A stretch of DNA of 64,000 nucleotides from JBGCEZ01 sp045106735 (lineage in GTDB: Bacteria; Planctomycetota; Phycisphaerae; Phycisphaerales; SM1A02). The stretch lies in the NCBI GenBank assembly GCA_045106735.1, contig JBGCEZ010000034.1, positions 1-64,000 of the forward strand, written 5' to 3'. This document shows positions 1 to 8,427 of this stretch, piece after piece (the stretch's first letter is position 1; each line of letters opens with the position of its first letter). The notes under the pieces were generated by a model. The model had not been told where the DNA came from, did not search any database, and was given only the letters and a program-made list of their open reading frames with translations. The translations under genes and the position numbers were made by a program.

Positions 1-1659
1 CGCGCCATCCGACGCGCCATCTCGATTCGGGTCCTCCGAACGCATCGAATCGCCGGCCCCGTCGCCACCCACCTGGTCGAGGATCGACTCGAGCGAACCC
101 GGCAAGTCGCCCGGGTCCCGCTCGGCCTCACTCCGAAAGTCGGGCAGATCCGGCGGCCCCTCGGCCGACGCGGGATCGGGGCTGAAGTCCTCGTCGCCGA
201 AGCCCGCCTCGTCGTCATCCCCCTCGCCGAACGCCGTGGCCCCAGATTCGTCGGCCGGCGCCTCGTCGCCGCGGACCCCCGCGGCGTCCAGTTCAAAGAG
301 CAGTTCGGCCGCGAGCTGCAGGTCCGATACGTCCCGCAACTCCGCGATCCGAGGCTCCGGCGCCCCGAGGTCGATGACCGCCTCCAGGACGGTCACGTCG
401 CGCAGCGGCGCGTCATCGTCGGCCCCGGCCACGCGGCGACCGGCGGCGACCCGCACGCGCCAGGTGAACGAACGCGTGGTGATTCGGTCGTGGATCGCAA
501 CGTAGGCCTCGGCGGACACAATGTCCTGCGTGACCAGCCAGGCCGGCGTCCAGCGCTCGTCGTCGCCCAACGATGCACGCGTGTCGACGATCAGGCGAGC
601 CGCGTCTTCATCGATGCCCGGCAAGGTCACCAGCGCCTCCACCGGCGCCCGGTTGATGTCCAGCCGGCCGAGGTGATCGGGCGACGGGTCCGTGGTCAAT
701 GCGTCCAAGTACGGCGCCCACTCCGGCGGCTCCACGCCGGCCTCGTTCAATTGGCGAACCAGCGTGCCGTCGTTCGACAGGTCGAGGCCCTCGGACACCA
801 GCGATTCGACAAGCCGTCCGATGCCGGACTCGAAGCGCTCGTCCAGGCGTTCGGTGAGGCCGTCCGGCCACGGCCGCTGAAGAACGATTCGTGCCACGCC
901 ATCGCGCTGCAACGCCGGCTCAATGGCGTGCACCGTCAGCAGTGATTCGAGTGTTTCCACGCCCGCGTCGCCGGCCAGGCGAGCTCGGACGCGGTCGGCC
1001 AGATCGCCATCGTCGCCCGATGCCGCGCCGCGAATGCGCAGTTCGTCAAGCGGTCCCAGGACGAGTTCGGGGTCGACCCCCCGCGCGGCGGCCAGTTCCG
1101 CGGGGATGATTGATGCGCCCGCGCCCGGTCGGACAAAGCCGCGGGCGGCGAGGACCGCGTCCGCGGCCGATGCGTCGACCAAACCGGTGGCCACGAGGTC
1201 CGCCGCGGTGATCCGGCCAAGGTCGAGGCGGGCAGCTTCCGGAGCGAGCCGGGCGCCGCCGGGGCCGATGGGGAGCACGCGGGCCACCCACACGTCGCCG
1301 GCGTCGTCCCAGAGATCGAACGTCTCCGGCGGCTGGGCCGGATCGCCACCCTCGAGCAGCACGTCGCGCTCGCCAGCCAGGTCGCGCATGATCGCCTGCA
1401 CCGCAGCCCACGCGGCGAGTCGCTGTTGGACCCGGCGCGCGTCGGTGGTGGCCGACGCCCGGGTGCGCGTGGCCTGGCCTTGCATGCCGGCGACAACGAG
1501 CAGGACGACGGCGACCACGACGACGACCGCCAGCAGCACGACGCCGCGGCGCGTGGGACGGGGGCGCCGCGGGCGCGGGGAAGAGCCGGGACGAAGGCGC
1601 GAACGACCCAGCCGAATGGCACGAGGGCCGAACGCGAAGTCAGGACGACCGCGCATCAT
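1..1659 (-). CDS. gspK: GspK-like minor pseudopilin, 3' end outside window
   Basis: Read on the minus strand as an open frame of 553 codons that runs off the left edge, so the C-terminus is missing. The N-terminus has basic residues, then RRGVVLLAVVVVVAVV, a single hydrophobic segment typical of pseudopilins. About two thirds along is LDINRAPVEALVTLPGIDEDAA, a helix-hairpin-helix-like element found in GspK-type proteins. The family caps the pseudopilus tip in type II secretion. The visible C-terminal part is very acidic (runs of D and E around 30-260). The start codon overlaps the stop of the upstream gspJ-like gene as ATGA; a second ATG directly follows. Last visible gene of the gspG-H-I-J-K row. 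The family call is from the N-terminal pattern, the HhH element and gene order. Confidence 0.8.
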   Translation of the reverse strand, partial: MMRGRPDFAFGPRAIRLGRSRLRPGSSPRPRRPRPTRRGVVLLAVVVVVAVVLLVVAGMQGQATRTRASATTDARRVQQRLAAWAAVQAIMRDLAGERDVLLEGGDPAQPPETFDLWDDAGDVWVARVLPIGPGGARLAPEAARLDLGRITAADLVATGLVDASAADAVLAARGFVRPGAGASIIPAELAAARGVDPELVLGPLDELRIRGAASGDDGDLADRVRARLAGDAGVETLESLLTVHAIEPALQRDGVARIVLQRPWPDGLTERLDERFESGIGRLVESLVSEGLDLSNDGTLVRQLNEAGVEPPEWAPYLDALTTDPSPDHLGRLDINRAPVEALVTLPGIDEDAARLIVDTRASLGDDERWTPAWLVTQDIVSAEAYVAIHDRITTRSFTWRVRVAAGRRVAGADDDAPLRDVTVLEAVIDLGAPEPRIAELRDVSDLQLAAELLFELDAAGVRGDEAPADESGATAFGEGDDDEAGFGDEDFSPDPASAEGPPDLPDFRSEAERDPGDLPGSLESILDQVGGDGAGDSMRSEDPNRDGASDGA

Positions 1660-2762
1660 GGCCCGGCCCCAAACGACGGATCCGGACTGAAGGCTTCGTC
1701 ATCGCCCGCGCCATTCGGGTCGCCGAAGAGCGGATCGTCGAATTCGGCCGCGTCCAACGCGTCGCGCCGTTCGCCGGCCCGAGCATCGGGAACCGCGATG
1801 ATGCGGCGCCGGTCCGGCGGCGGCCGATCATCGAACGCGGTTTCGTCGGCAAAGGCGTCCAGCGGATCCGAATCGCCGAGCGGTTCGGGATCTGGCGCGG
1901 CGTCCAATGCCCCGCCGAACTCCGGGTCAGCCTCAAAGTCATCCTCCGCCCCCGGCCAGGGGTCGAACCAAATGCTGACTTCCACGGCCACCGGCAGGCC
2001 GCCGCGCGAACCGCTCGTGAACGTGTCTCGCCAACCGCGGCCGTCGTGGTAGCGGAAACTGACGCGGTAGATGTTCGTGCCGATGGTGCGCGGATCCAGG
2101 GGTGCGGCGGCGAGCAGGTCATCCGGATCGAGCCCGGCCCCCGCGCCGCCGGGCCGCGCCCCCAGATCGGCCGGCGTCTCGGCGGCAGGATCATCGGCCA
2201 AGGGATCGGCGTCATCGCCGTCGCCCGCTCCGCCGACAACGCCCAGCACCCCCGCCCCGTCCACTGGCGGCAGCGGCACGCGCGTCGCGCCCGGCGTCCA
2301 GCGCTCGAGTTGGATCGCCTGGATCCCGTCGCGGAAGGCATAGTCCGCCCACTCGACCGCCCCCAAGGCGGCGGTCCCGCGGCCGGGGGCGGCCAGCCGA
2401 ATGGGCACGGTGTGCACGGCCACGGTCAGCCCCGCATCATCTCCGCGAAAGCCCGGCCGGCCCCCTGGTCCGGTGGCGATCGCGGTCTGCAGGTCGCGTT
2501 CCAGGCGGTCGAACAACAAGTTGACGGCCCGGGTGCGCTGCGTTTCAACCACGAGGGCATCGCGGGTCCGCAGGACGTCCCAGGTAAAGCCGCTCATCGT
2601 GCCGACGAGCGCGATGATGATCGCGATCGACACAAGCAGCTCGATCAGGCTGAACGCGCGGCGCGGGCGCTGACCGAGGCGCCGTCGATCGCTCCGCGCC
2701 CGATCGACCCACGATCGATGGTTCCTCGGCGGATGGCCTGCCGGTCGAGCGCCCCGCATCAT
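1656..2762 (-). CDS. gspJ: GspJ-like minor pseudopilin
   Basis: 368-residue protein with a type IV prepilin-like N-terminus: a basic leader of about 35 residues, the cleavage/methylation box RAFSLIELLVSIAIIIALVG, then a periplasmic domain. The position after gspH and gspI and before gspK fits GspJ, a minor pseudopilin of the type II secretion tip complex. The C-terminal 170 residues are rich in Asp, Ala and Pro, longer than in proteobacterial GspJ (about 200 residues in total). The start overlaps the stop of the gspI-like gene (ATGA), and its own stop overlaps gspK in the same way, which suggests translational coupling. The exact minor-pseudopilin identity rests mainly on gene order; the prepilin nature is seen directly. 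Confidence 0.75.
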   Translation of the reverse strand: MMRGARPAGHPPRNHRSWVDRARSDRRRLGQRPRRAFSLIELLVSIAIIIALVGTMSGFTWDVLRTRDALVVETQRTRAVNLLFDRLERDLQTAIATGPGGRPGFRGDDAGLTVAVHTVPIRLAAPGRGTAALGAVEWADYAFRDGIQAIQLERWTPGATRVPLPPVDGAGVLGVVGGAGDGDDADPLADDPAAETPADLGARPGGAGAGLDPDDLLAAAPLDPRTIGTNIYRVSFRYHDGRGWRDTFTSGSRGGLPVAVEVSIWFDPWPGAEDDFEADPEFGGALDAAPDPEPLGDSDPLDAFADETAFDDRPPPDRRRIIAVPDARAGERRDALDAAEFDDPLFGDPNGAGDDEAFSPDPSFGAGP

Positions 2763-3301
2763 CGAGCCCCCCCAAAGCCGGTTCCGGCGTCGAGTCCGTC
2801 CAGCGCTTCATCGAGCTCGGGCGCCCATGCTTCGTCGTCCGACAGCATGGCGTGGCCGCGCAGGGTCACGGCGACGGCCGCGTCGGCGGGGGCGGCGATC
2901 GTTCCCTCAACGTCCGGCCCCCCGGCAGTCGCGCCCGGTTCGAGCCAGCGCGCGGTCACGGTGATGAGCATCAGGTCGCCGAACTCGGTCGGATCGGTTT
3001 GGACGTCGAGCTCCCACCGTCCGCCGCCGTCGTCCGGAGCGTCGGGGCCGGGCGCTCCCCGGACCGGGCCGATGATTTCGAGCAAGGCGTCGCCGCCGTC
3101 CAGGGCCGAACGCGGCACGATCCCCGCTTCGATCGCGGCCAGGGCCGACCGGGCGACGTCCGTGGCCCGCGACTCCAACGCGGCAACCCGGGCCGACGTG
3201 AGCGACTGCCGGCTCGCGGCCAGGACAAAGGACGCCGTGGCGACAAACACGGCCAACGCGATGAGCGTTTCAAGCAAGATGCCGCCGCGCCGGCGGATCA
3301 T
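2759..3301 (-). CDS. gspI: GspI-like minor pseudopilin
   Basis: 180-residue protein starting MIRRRGGILLETLIALAVF. It has a very short leader, Gly then a hydrophobic helix with the Glu at +5 (LLETLIAL), the classic class III signal cleaved by prepilin peptidase. The short size and the LLE-L-ALAVF pattern fit GspI. A longer open frame extends upstream, but the start at 3301 overlaps the stop of the gspH-like gene (ATGA) and begins directly at the prepilin leader, so it is preferred. The C-terminal domain contains VTARW, resembling the V-W ending of GspI-type domains, followed by an acidic tail. Coupled to its neighbours on both sides. Confidence 0.78.
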   Translation of the reverse strand: MIRRRGGILLETLIALAVFVATASFVLAASRQSLTSARVAALESRATDVARSALAAIEAGIVPRSALDGGDALLEIIGPVRGAPGPDAPDDGGGRWELDVQTDPTEFGDLMLITVTARWLEPGATAGGPDVEGTIAAPADAAVAVTLRGHAMLSDDEAWAPELDEALDGLDAGTGFGGAR

Positions 3302-4263
3302 CGGCCGGGGCCCGATGCGTCGGCAGGGGCCGCGTCGCCGCCCAATTCCGCCGCCCAGTCTTCGGCGGCAAATCCGTCTCCGTCCGGACCGGCCAGCGAG
3401 CCATCGGCCCCGGGCCCCGGCCCGAGCGGATTCGGCGTGGCGTCCGTCCAGCGGGCCACGCCGGTCCACGGATGAATGTCCAAGGCGGCAGCCGTCGCAT
3501 CCGGGGCGACTAGCCACGCGGGACGGGCGATGATCGTCGCGCCGTCAGGGCCGAAGATGACCAGCCGGACGCCGCCGCTGGCCGACGCGTCGATCGCGTC
3601 CAGGTCGGCGTCGGCATCGGCCCAACGCTCGTCGGGATCGGCCAGGGCATCGTCGTCGCCGAAGCCGGAAGCTGCACCTGGTCCTTCACCCGAGCCTGAA
3701 CCAGACCCCGTCGCGGACCCCGACATCGACAAGCCGTCGCCGCCGAGTCCGTCGAAGCCCGGATCGCCGAATACCGGCGCGAGCAATTGCAGCCGGGTTC
3801 CCGCCGGAAGCCGCACGCGGGCCGACCGCCCAAGCAGGGCCGCCACGCGCGTGGCCGCGTCTTCTTCGAGCCCCGCCGCACCCGCCGAGCCGGCAGACGA
3901 TCCGGCCGATGACCCCGCCGACGAACCCGCTCCGGACCCCGGGCCGAACCCCGAGCCACCCCCCGCTCCCGCGAACTCCAACGCCGCGATCACGAGTTCT
4001 TGCCCGTCCGGCGAAATGCGGACCGCGACCGCGGTGCCTTCCCGCATGGCCGCCCGGCGAGCGTCGTCCAGGCCGCGGTCGATCGCCTCCTGCGCCCCCG
4101 CCCCGCGCTCCGTGAGCAAAAGCGGCCGCAACGACGCATACGACACCGCCCCGAGCAGCGCGAAGATGCTCAGGGCGATGAGGAGTTCAAGCAGGGTCAG
4201 GCCGCGTGGCGCACGCCGCCGATACCACGGCCGACCGAGGCAACGGGCGGCCGGATCGATCAC
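3298..4263 (-). CDS. gspH: GspH-like pseudopilin with low-complexity insert
   Basis: 321-residue pseudopilin. N-terminus: basic leader, then RGLTLLELLIALSIFALLGAVS, the prepilin cleavage and methylation signal with Glu at +5. The following text (ERGAGAQEAIDRGLDDARRAAMREGTAVAVRISPDG) matches the general GspH/FimT arrangement, in which a helix is followed by a beta-rich domain. The domain is interrupted by a Gly/Ser-rich stretch (roughly residues 105-135, with repeated SAGS) and later by acidic repeats, both encoded by short in-frame DNA repeats. The start overlaps the gspG-like stop (ATGA). It is nearly twice the length of a typical GspH because of these inserts, which may not belong to the folded core. 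Confidence 0.72.
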   Translation of the reverse strand: MIDPAARCLGRPWYRRRAPRGLTLLELLIALSIFALLGAVSYASLRPLLLTERGAGAQEAIDRGLDDARRAAMREGTAVAVRISPDGQELVIAALEFAGAGGGSGFGPGSGAGSSAGSSAGSSAGSAGAAGLEEDAATRVAALLGRSARVRLPAGTRLQLLAPVFGDPGFDGLGGDGLSMSGSATGSGSGSGEGPGAASGFGDDDALADPDERWADADADLDAIDASASGGVRLVIFGPDGATIIARPAWLVAPDATAAALDIHPWTGVARWTDATPNPLGPGPGADGSLAGPDGDGFAAEDWAAELGGDAAPADASGPGR

Positions 4264-4808
4264 GGCGTCGCGCCATCCCCTTCGGCGGAGAAGTCGTCGA
4301 AGTTCTCGTCGAGCTCGCCGTCGGCGTCCTTGAAGCGGTCGAGGCTCGACAGATCGTCCTCGGTATCCGGCTCACCGTCGGCCCCGCTGGAGCGGATCTC
4401 GTAGTAGCCGGGTCGCTCTTCGCTCGGGAAGATGTACACCCACTCGTTGCCCCAGCCGTCTTCGGCCGACGGCTCTTCGAGGTACGGGCCCTTCCACTTG
4501 GCTTCGTCGTCTTCGTTCTCGAGTTGGCTCTTCGACCACAGAACGGTGACGCCCTCTTCTTCGGTCGGGAACCGATCGAGGTGCAATTGGAACAGCTTGA
4601 GGGCGTCCTCGAACCGGTCCATCTGGTTGACGACGAGGTCTTCCTTCGCCTGGTCCTGCGTCGGCCGCAAGTTGATCGCGACGAGACCGCCGATGGCCAG
4701 CAGAATCGCAATGACGATCAGGAGCTCGATCAGCGAGAAGCCGCGGCGGGCCGAGCGCCGAATGGCAGCGATTCGGAGGGCGGGCGAGGAAAGGGAAGCG
4801 CTGGTCAT
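4260..4808 (-). CDS. gspG: Major pseudopilin GspG
   Basis: 182-residue protein beginning MTSASLSS, then RRGFSLIELLIVIAILLAIGGL, the prepilin signal, followed by a GspG-type domain. The segment DALKLFQLHLDRFPTEEEGVTVL and the later WKGPYLEE...DGWGNEWVYIFPSE and YEIRSSGADGEPDTEDD closely follow the known GspG core, in which Asp and backbone groups near the C-terminus bind calcium. GspG polymerises into the periplasmic pseudopilus of the type II secretion system. A longer in-frame extension runs through a tandem-repeat region and is rejected; the ATG at 4808 is the natural start. First gene of the tightly overlapping G-H-I-J-K row. The tail is longer and more acidic than in proteobacteria. Confidence 0.92.
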   Translation of the reverse strand: MTSASLSSPALRIAAIRRSARRGFSLIELLIVIAILLAIGGLVAINLRPTQDQAKEDLVVNQMDRFEDALKLFQLHLDRFPTEEEGVTVLWSKSQLENEDDEAKWKGPYLEEPSAEDGWGNEWVYIFPSEERPGYYEIRSSGADGEPDTEDDLSSLDRFKDADGELDENFDDFSAEGDGATP

Positions 4809-5258
4809 GGCAGAGGTCCGTGGATGAGCCGGGAGTCGAGAGTCGAGTCGCGTACGTCCTGGCGATGCGTGAGAGGCCGATTGATGCGTGAGCCGGAAGA
4901 TGCGTGAGCCGGAAGATTCGTGAACCGGGAGATGCGAGCGAGCGAAGCGAGCGGGCGGATTCGAGCCGGAGGTTCCAGAGCCAGAGGATCGAGCCGGAAG
5001 TCCCGGGGGCGGAGCGTCCCGTGGGCGGAGCCTCGGACTGGCCGGCGATCGGCCGCGCAACAACGGCCCGAACCGTCCCCGAACCCATGGATTCCTCGGC
5101 CGATCGCGGTTGCCCGCTCCACTTCTGGCCCGCGCACTGTGTCGCTTGCCTTGATGGTACCGGCGGCCACGGCGGCGGATTCGCCTTCCGTCAACCTCGA
5201 AATCGGCCCCGATCGAGAACCAGATGCCGGCCCCGAATCAATTTCCCCGCCCCACCGA
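4809..5258. other. Intergenic gap between gspG and gspF with tandem repeat
   Basis: 450 bp without a credible gene. It holds a 16-bp unit (GATGCGTGAGCCGGAA and variants) repeated about 3.4 times at 4883-4936, followed by a near-palindromic string GCGAGCGAAGCGAGC. Further down are imperfect GGCGGAGCGTCCC / GGGCGGAGCC copies. Transcription of the minus-strand gsp genes must cross it or restart in it; I see no clear promoter. Confidence 0.6.
4883..4936. repeat. 16-bp tandem repeat, 3.4 copies
   Basis: Units at 4883-4898 and 4899-4914 are identical (GATGCGTGAGCCGGAA). The unit at 4915-4930 differs at three positions, and a partial copy follows to 4936. It lies between the gspG start and the gspF stop. 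Confidence 0.85.
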
Positions 5259-6443
5259 TCAGACCGTGCTGTTGGCCTTGAGCATCGGGATCACCAAGGC
5301 CAGGAACATGAACATCACCAGGCCGCCCAGCAGCAGGAGGATCGCCGGCTCCATGAGCCGAAGCAGCTTCTCCATCATGCGGTCGACCCGCTTTTCCGTG
5401 CTGTCGGCCAACGTCACCAGGACGTCGGCCAGGTTGTTCGCCGACTCCCCGACCGCGATCACCTCGACTGCCTCTTCGCTGAAGAGGCCGCTCTCGCCCA
5501 GCGGAACGGCGAGCGTCGCCCCGGATTGCACGCTGTCGGACGCGTCGTCGATCGCCTCGGCCATGACCGGATTGCCGGCCGCATCTCGCGCGATCCGCAT
5601 CGCCGCAAGCAGCGGGATCCCGTTCTCCAGCATGGTGCCGAGGATCCGGGCGAATCGCGCCACGGCCACGTCACGAAGCACCGGCCCGAGCTTTGGCAAC
5701 CGCAGTCGGAGCCCGGCCATCGCCCGTTGGACCCCCGCCTGGGCCCGCACCCACATGCCGAATCCGACCAGGACGATGAGCCCGCCGAGCAGCCACGGCC
5801 ATGAGCCGATGATGAAGCCCGACGTGCCAAGCACGAATCGTGTGGGGGCCGGGAGTTCCTGCCGGGCGAGTTGATCTTCGAATTGCGGCACGAGCACGGT
5901 CAAGAAGAACACGATCACGCCGAGGGCCACGCTCAGCAGCACGCCGGGATAAATCATCTGGCCGATGATGCGATCGCGGGCGTCGGCCTGCTGCTCGACA
6001 AAGATGCCGAGCCGGGCGAACACCGGTTCCAAGAAACCGCCGCGCTCGCCGGCCCGGACCATGGCCACGTGGACATCGGGGAAGACGCCGACCTCCGCCT
6101 GCATCGCCTCGGCCAGCGGCTGCCCCTCGCTGACCGCATCGGCCAGCCGGCCCATCACCGCGGCCAGTCGCGGGTCGGCCTTGCCGCGGCCAAGCAGCCG
6201 CAGCGCCCGGAGCAGCGGCACGCCGGCCCGGAGCAAATCGCCCATCTGGCGGTAGGCCCCGGCCAATGTGCGGCGCTTGAGTGCCCCGCCCCGCTCGGCC
6301 CGGTCCGAAACTTCGTCGACTTTGACCGGCGCCAGCTGCCGGGACTGCAGATCGGCCACCGCCGCCTCGCGGTTGCGGGCGGTCAGGCGTCCGGTCTGGC
6401 GTTGACCGGCGTGGGTTCGGGCGACGTAGGCAAAGACGGCCAC
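5259..6443 (-). CDS. gspF: GspF, inner-membrane platform protein of type II secretion
   Basis: 394 residues, the usual GspF/PilC length. The first 40 residues (MAVFAYVARTHAGQ...G..AR...A...L) match the family start (F-Y-A-D--G). Two repeated T2SSF domains follow: one at about 65-190 with LLRAGVPLLRALRLL and GGFLEPVFARL, another at about 265-390 with FARILGTMLENGIPLLAAMRIA and VGESANNLADVL. Hydrophobic segments lie near residues 165-190, 215-240 and 365-390. GspF sits in the inner membrane and connects the assembly ATPase with pseudopilus growth. It precedes gspG by 450 bp on the same strand. No gspD or gspE gene is in the window. Confidence 0.95.
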   Translation of the reverse strand: MAVFAYVARTHAGQRQTGRLTARNREAAVADLQSRQLAPVKVDEVSDRAERGGALKRRTLAGAYRQMGDLLRAGVPLLRALRLLGRGKADPRLAAVMGRLADAVSEGQPLAEAMQAEVGVFPDVHVAMVRAGERGGFLEPVFARLGIFVEQQADARDRIIGQMIYPGVLLSVALGVIVFFLTVLVPQFEDQLARQELPAPTRFVLGTSGFIIGSWPWLLGGLIVLVGFGMWVRAQAGVQRAMAGLRLRLPKLGPVLRDVAVARFARILGTMLENGIPLLAAMRIARDAAGNPVMAEAIDDASDSVQSGATLAVPLGESGLFSEEAVEVIAVGESANNLADVLVTLADSTEKRVDRMMEKLLRLMEPAILLLLGGLVMFMFLALVIPMLKANSTV

Positions 6444-6788
6444 GCGGGGATTCTACGGGCTTGGCGACAGAGTTTCGGGCCGCCGGTGGCTCGGGACGGG
6501 TCTTTCCGGACCTTGGCGAACGATCTCGCAACCATCTTCGGCACAATCACTTGCTGCGGCGGATCCGCCGCGCATGCTCCAACGAAGCGTAGTTCGGAAG
6601 CACATGGGTCCGCGCCACCTTGGCCGGTCCCCCATTTCGCTTCTGCATCTCCTCAATCGGTGTCCGGTCGTCGCCCCCATCGACCGGTGCCGACGGTTCG
6701 CCTCCACCGGTGCGTGGCGTCGATGCCGTCCCGATCCTTACCTGCACCACCCGATCCGCTCGCAAGAGCACAAGAAAAGAGAAGCCCC
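6444..6788. other. Divergent intergenic region gspF / PEP-CTERM gene
   Basis: 345 bp separating the minus-strand gspF start from the plus-strand PEP-CTERM gene. It should hold both promoters. I see no strong -35/-10 pair with correct spacing. A purine-rich AAGAAAAGAGAAG stretch just before 6789 serves as the ribosome binding site of the downstream gene. No gene seen. Confidence 0.5.
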
Positions 6789-7382
6789 ATGAAGAAGATC
6801 AGCCTGATCGGCTCGGCTATCGGTGCGCTCGCGCTCGCCGGCGTGGCCTCCGCGGACATCGTCGAAGTCGACGTGTCGGACATGATGAGCATCGCCGCCT
6901 TCGGCGATCCCGGGAACATGGTCATCGAAGTTGACCTGGGAGCCCTCGGCTACGACACCGTCACCGGTGTGGCCTGGGACACGACGCTCCTGACCGAAGG
7001 CCCGAGCTGGGCCAGCGAAGCCGGCTTCGCGTTCGGCGATTCGCAGGGTGAGGCCGGCCTCTTCCTGCGTCCCGGTGCGGGTGTCAACGAGCCGCTGACG
7101 GAAGCCACGCGCTTCTTCAGCGACATCAACGAAGACGGCGAGTTCAACGTCGCCGACGACATCCTGAACCTCGAAGGCGTCGGCATCCCGAACCTCGACA
7201 TCTCGTCGGGCATCCTCCGCATCGAGCTGTACGAGTCCTTCAACGACCCCGAAGTCGACGTGGACGCGAACTGGCTCGCCGGTTCGACGCTGTACATCGA
7301 AGCGATCGCGATTCCCGCTCCGGGCGCCCTGGCCCTGATCGGTGTGGCCGGCCTGATCGGCACGCGGCGTCGCCGCGGATAA
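6789..7382 (+). CDS. PEP-CTERM sorting domain protein with one dockerin-like motif
   Basis: 197-residue exported protein. Signal peptide MKKISLIGSAIGALALAGVASA is followed by a beta-rich, acidic ectodomain. The segment DINEDGEFNVADD is a dockerin/EF-hand-like calcium motif. The C-terminus IPAPGALALIGVAGLIGTRRRRG is a PEP-CTERM-type tail: Pro-rich motif, hydrophobic helix, Arg cluster, the kind recognised by an exosortase and attached to the envelope. The ligand or role of the ectodomain is not recognised. The start is the first ATG at the signal peptide, preceded by a purine-rich site; a much longer in-frame extension is an antisense shadow of gspF. A hairpin with a T-rich tail follows the stop. 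Confidence 0.9.
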   Translation: MKKISLIGSAIGALALAGVASADIVEVDVSDMMSIAAFGDPGNMVIEVDLGALGYDTVTGVAWDTTLLTEGPSWASEAGFAFGDSQGEAGLFLRPGAGVNEPLTEATRFFSDINEDGEFNVADDILNLEGVGIPNLDISSGILRIELYESFNDPEVDVDANWLAGSTLYIEAIAIPAPGALALIGVAGLIGTRRRRG

Positions 7383-7779
7383 GCCGCCACGCGAACTCCG
7401 GGATTCGGAGCCGCGTACGAAGCTGAGAAGAAGGAGGGCCGCCCTGGATCACTTGATCTGGGGCGGCTTTCTTTGTCCGACGAGCCGATGCGCGCCCATG
7501 CGCCGGTGACGCGCTCCACCGCCGTCCCGCGCCGCCACGTGCCGCCGCAAGCCGCCACGCGCCGCCGCGAGCCGCCGCGAGCCGGCATGGACCCGGCTTT
7601 TCCCAGACCTCCCAAGCATCCTGAATCTCAGGCTGGCGGCGCGTCGAAACTTCACGCGATCGACTGGCTTTCCGAGCCGTTGCCCGGCTTGTGTTTCGCT
7701 ATCGTTCGCGGCCCCACGCGCTCAACCGAGCGTGTCGTCGGGGAGAGAGAACGTACGGGGGAGAGAGAGAATTCGGCCC
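7383..7779. other. Intergenic region with terminator and Ala/Arg-coding-like GC repeats
   Basis: About 400 bp. It begins with the terminator of the PEP-CTERM gene. A stretch of imperfect GCCGCCACGC / GCCGCCGCGAGCC copies follows around 7520-7585, then a GA-rich run (GGGAGAGAGA ... GGGGAGAGAGAG) just before the small gene at 7780. No supported gene seen. Confidence 0.5.
7436..7476 (+). terminator. Rho-independent terminator after the PEP-CTERM gene
   Basis: GCCGCCC ... GGGCGGC pairs across a loop of about 15 bases that can itself pair (GATCA/TGATC), followed by TTTCTTTG. It lies about 55 bp after the stop at 7382. Confidence 0.7.
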
Positions 7780-8184
7780 ATGCTGCGCCGCCACTTCGCC
7801 GTTGTCGTCCCCGTGATCCTGACCGCTTCGGCCGCCACCCACGCCAGCCTGATCGCTGGCCCCCCGCTCGCTGGCATCGCGATTTCGCCGACCCCGATTC
7901 GCTCGAATACGCCGGCACCAATGAGCAAGGCATGTCCGATTGGGCTCATCGCTTCGACCCCCGGCGATCTCGCCTGGTCGTTTGGCGTCGACCTCCCGGC
8001 AACCTCACCCAATGGCCCACGCGACAACGCGGTGTTCGGCGATCGCATGACCACGTCGCGCATCGCCGGCGTGCTCGCTCCCGAAGCGTTCCGTTTCCGG
8101 CCGTTGGATCGAGTCTCGGCCCTGCTCCCGGCAGAATCCACCCGCCCAATGGCCATGAGCCAAGCGGTGCTCGCCGGCGGGTGA
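7780..8184 (+). CDS. Small predicted secreted protein, unknown
   Basis: 134 residues. The N-terminus MLRRHFAVVVPVILTASAATHASLIAG is a plausible signal peptide with an A-S-L or ATHAS cleavage region. The rest has no family I recognise and carries only one Cys (CPIG). The start is chosen at the signal peptide; GA-rich DNA (GAGAGAGAGAATTCGGCCC) upstream could act as ribosome binding site. Third codon positions are mostly G or C, as in neighbouring real genes, which supports coding. It lies between a PEP-CTERM gene and a convergent RNase R gene. It could be a degenerate or species-specific ORF; no functional claim is made. Confidence 0.5.
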   Translation: MLRRHFAVVVPVILTASAATHASLIAGPPLAGIAISPTPIRSNTPAPMSKACPIGLIASTPGDLAWSFGVDLPATSPNGPRDNAVFGDRMTTSRIAGVLAPEAFRFRPLDRVSALLPAESTRPMAMSQAVLAGG

Positions 8185-8232
8185 CACGGTTCGGGCCGCT
8201 TCATCGGCTGTCATTGGCCCCAGTCCGCGCGC

Positions 8233-8298
8233 CGCACCCGACGATCATCCGCGCCCCCGCAGTCGCCCACAGTCGCCCGCACCCGACGATCACCCGCG
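8233..8298. repeat. Direct repeats in intergenic DNA
   Basis: A 21-bp unit CGCACCCGACGATCATCCGCG at 8233-8253 recurs with one mismatch at 8278-8298. Between them a 10-bp CAGTCGCCCA/G repeats twice. Confidence 0.75.
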
Positions 8299-8321
8299 TC
8301 CCACACCCGCCCGCCAATGAA

Positions 8322-8360
8322 CACCGCCCCCCTTGCCGATGGTCGGCCAGGGGGGCGGTG
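8322..8360. terminator. Bidirectional terminator between convergent genes
   Basis: Perfect 11-bp stem CACCGCCCCCC / GGGGGGCGGTG with a 17-base loop. On the plus side it is followed by CTTGTTCTTC. It lies between the small secreted gene and the end of the RNase R gene on the opposite strand. Confidence 0.75.
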
Positions 8361-8427
8361 CTTGTTCTTCACGGGCGCGTTTGAGCACGCATGCGGATGC
8401 ACGTACAGGTCCACGTGCCGCGGCGAC

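Noticed and set aside
4938..4954. GCGAGCGAAGCGAGC string as a possible replication or recombination site
   Set aside because: A short GC-rich near-palindrome occurring once, next to a tandem repeat; no support for a specific site.
8233..8298. CRISPR-like array from two 21-bp repeats
   Set aside because: Only two copies with a 24-bp gap that itself contains a smaller repeat; no cas genes nearby.
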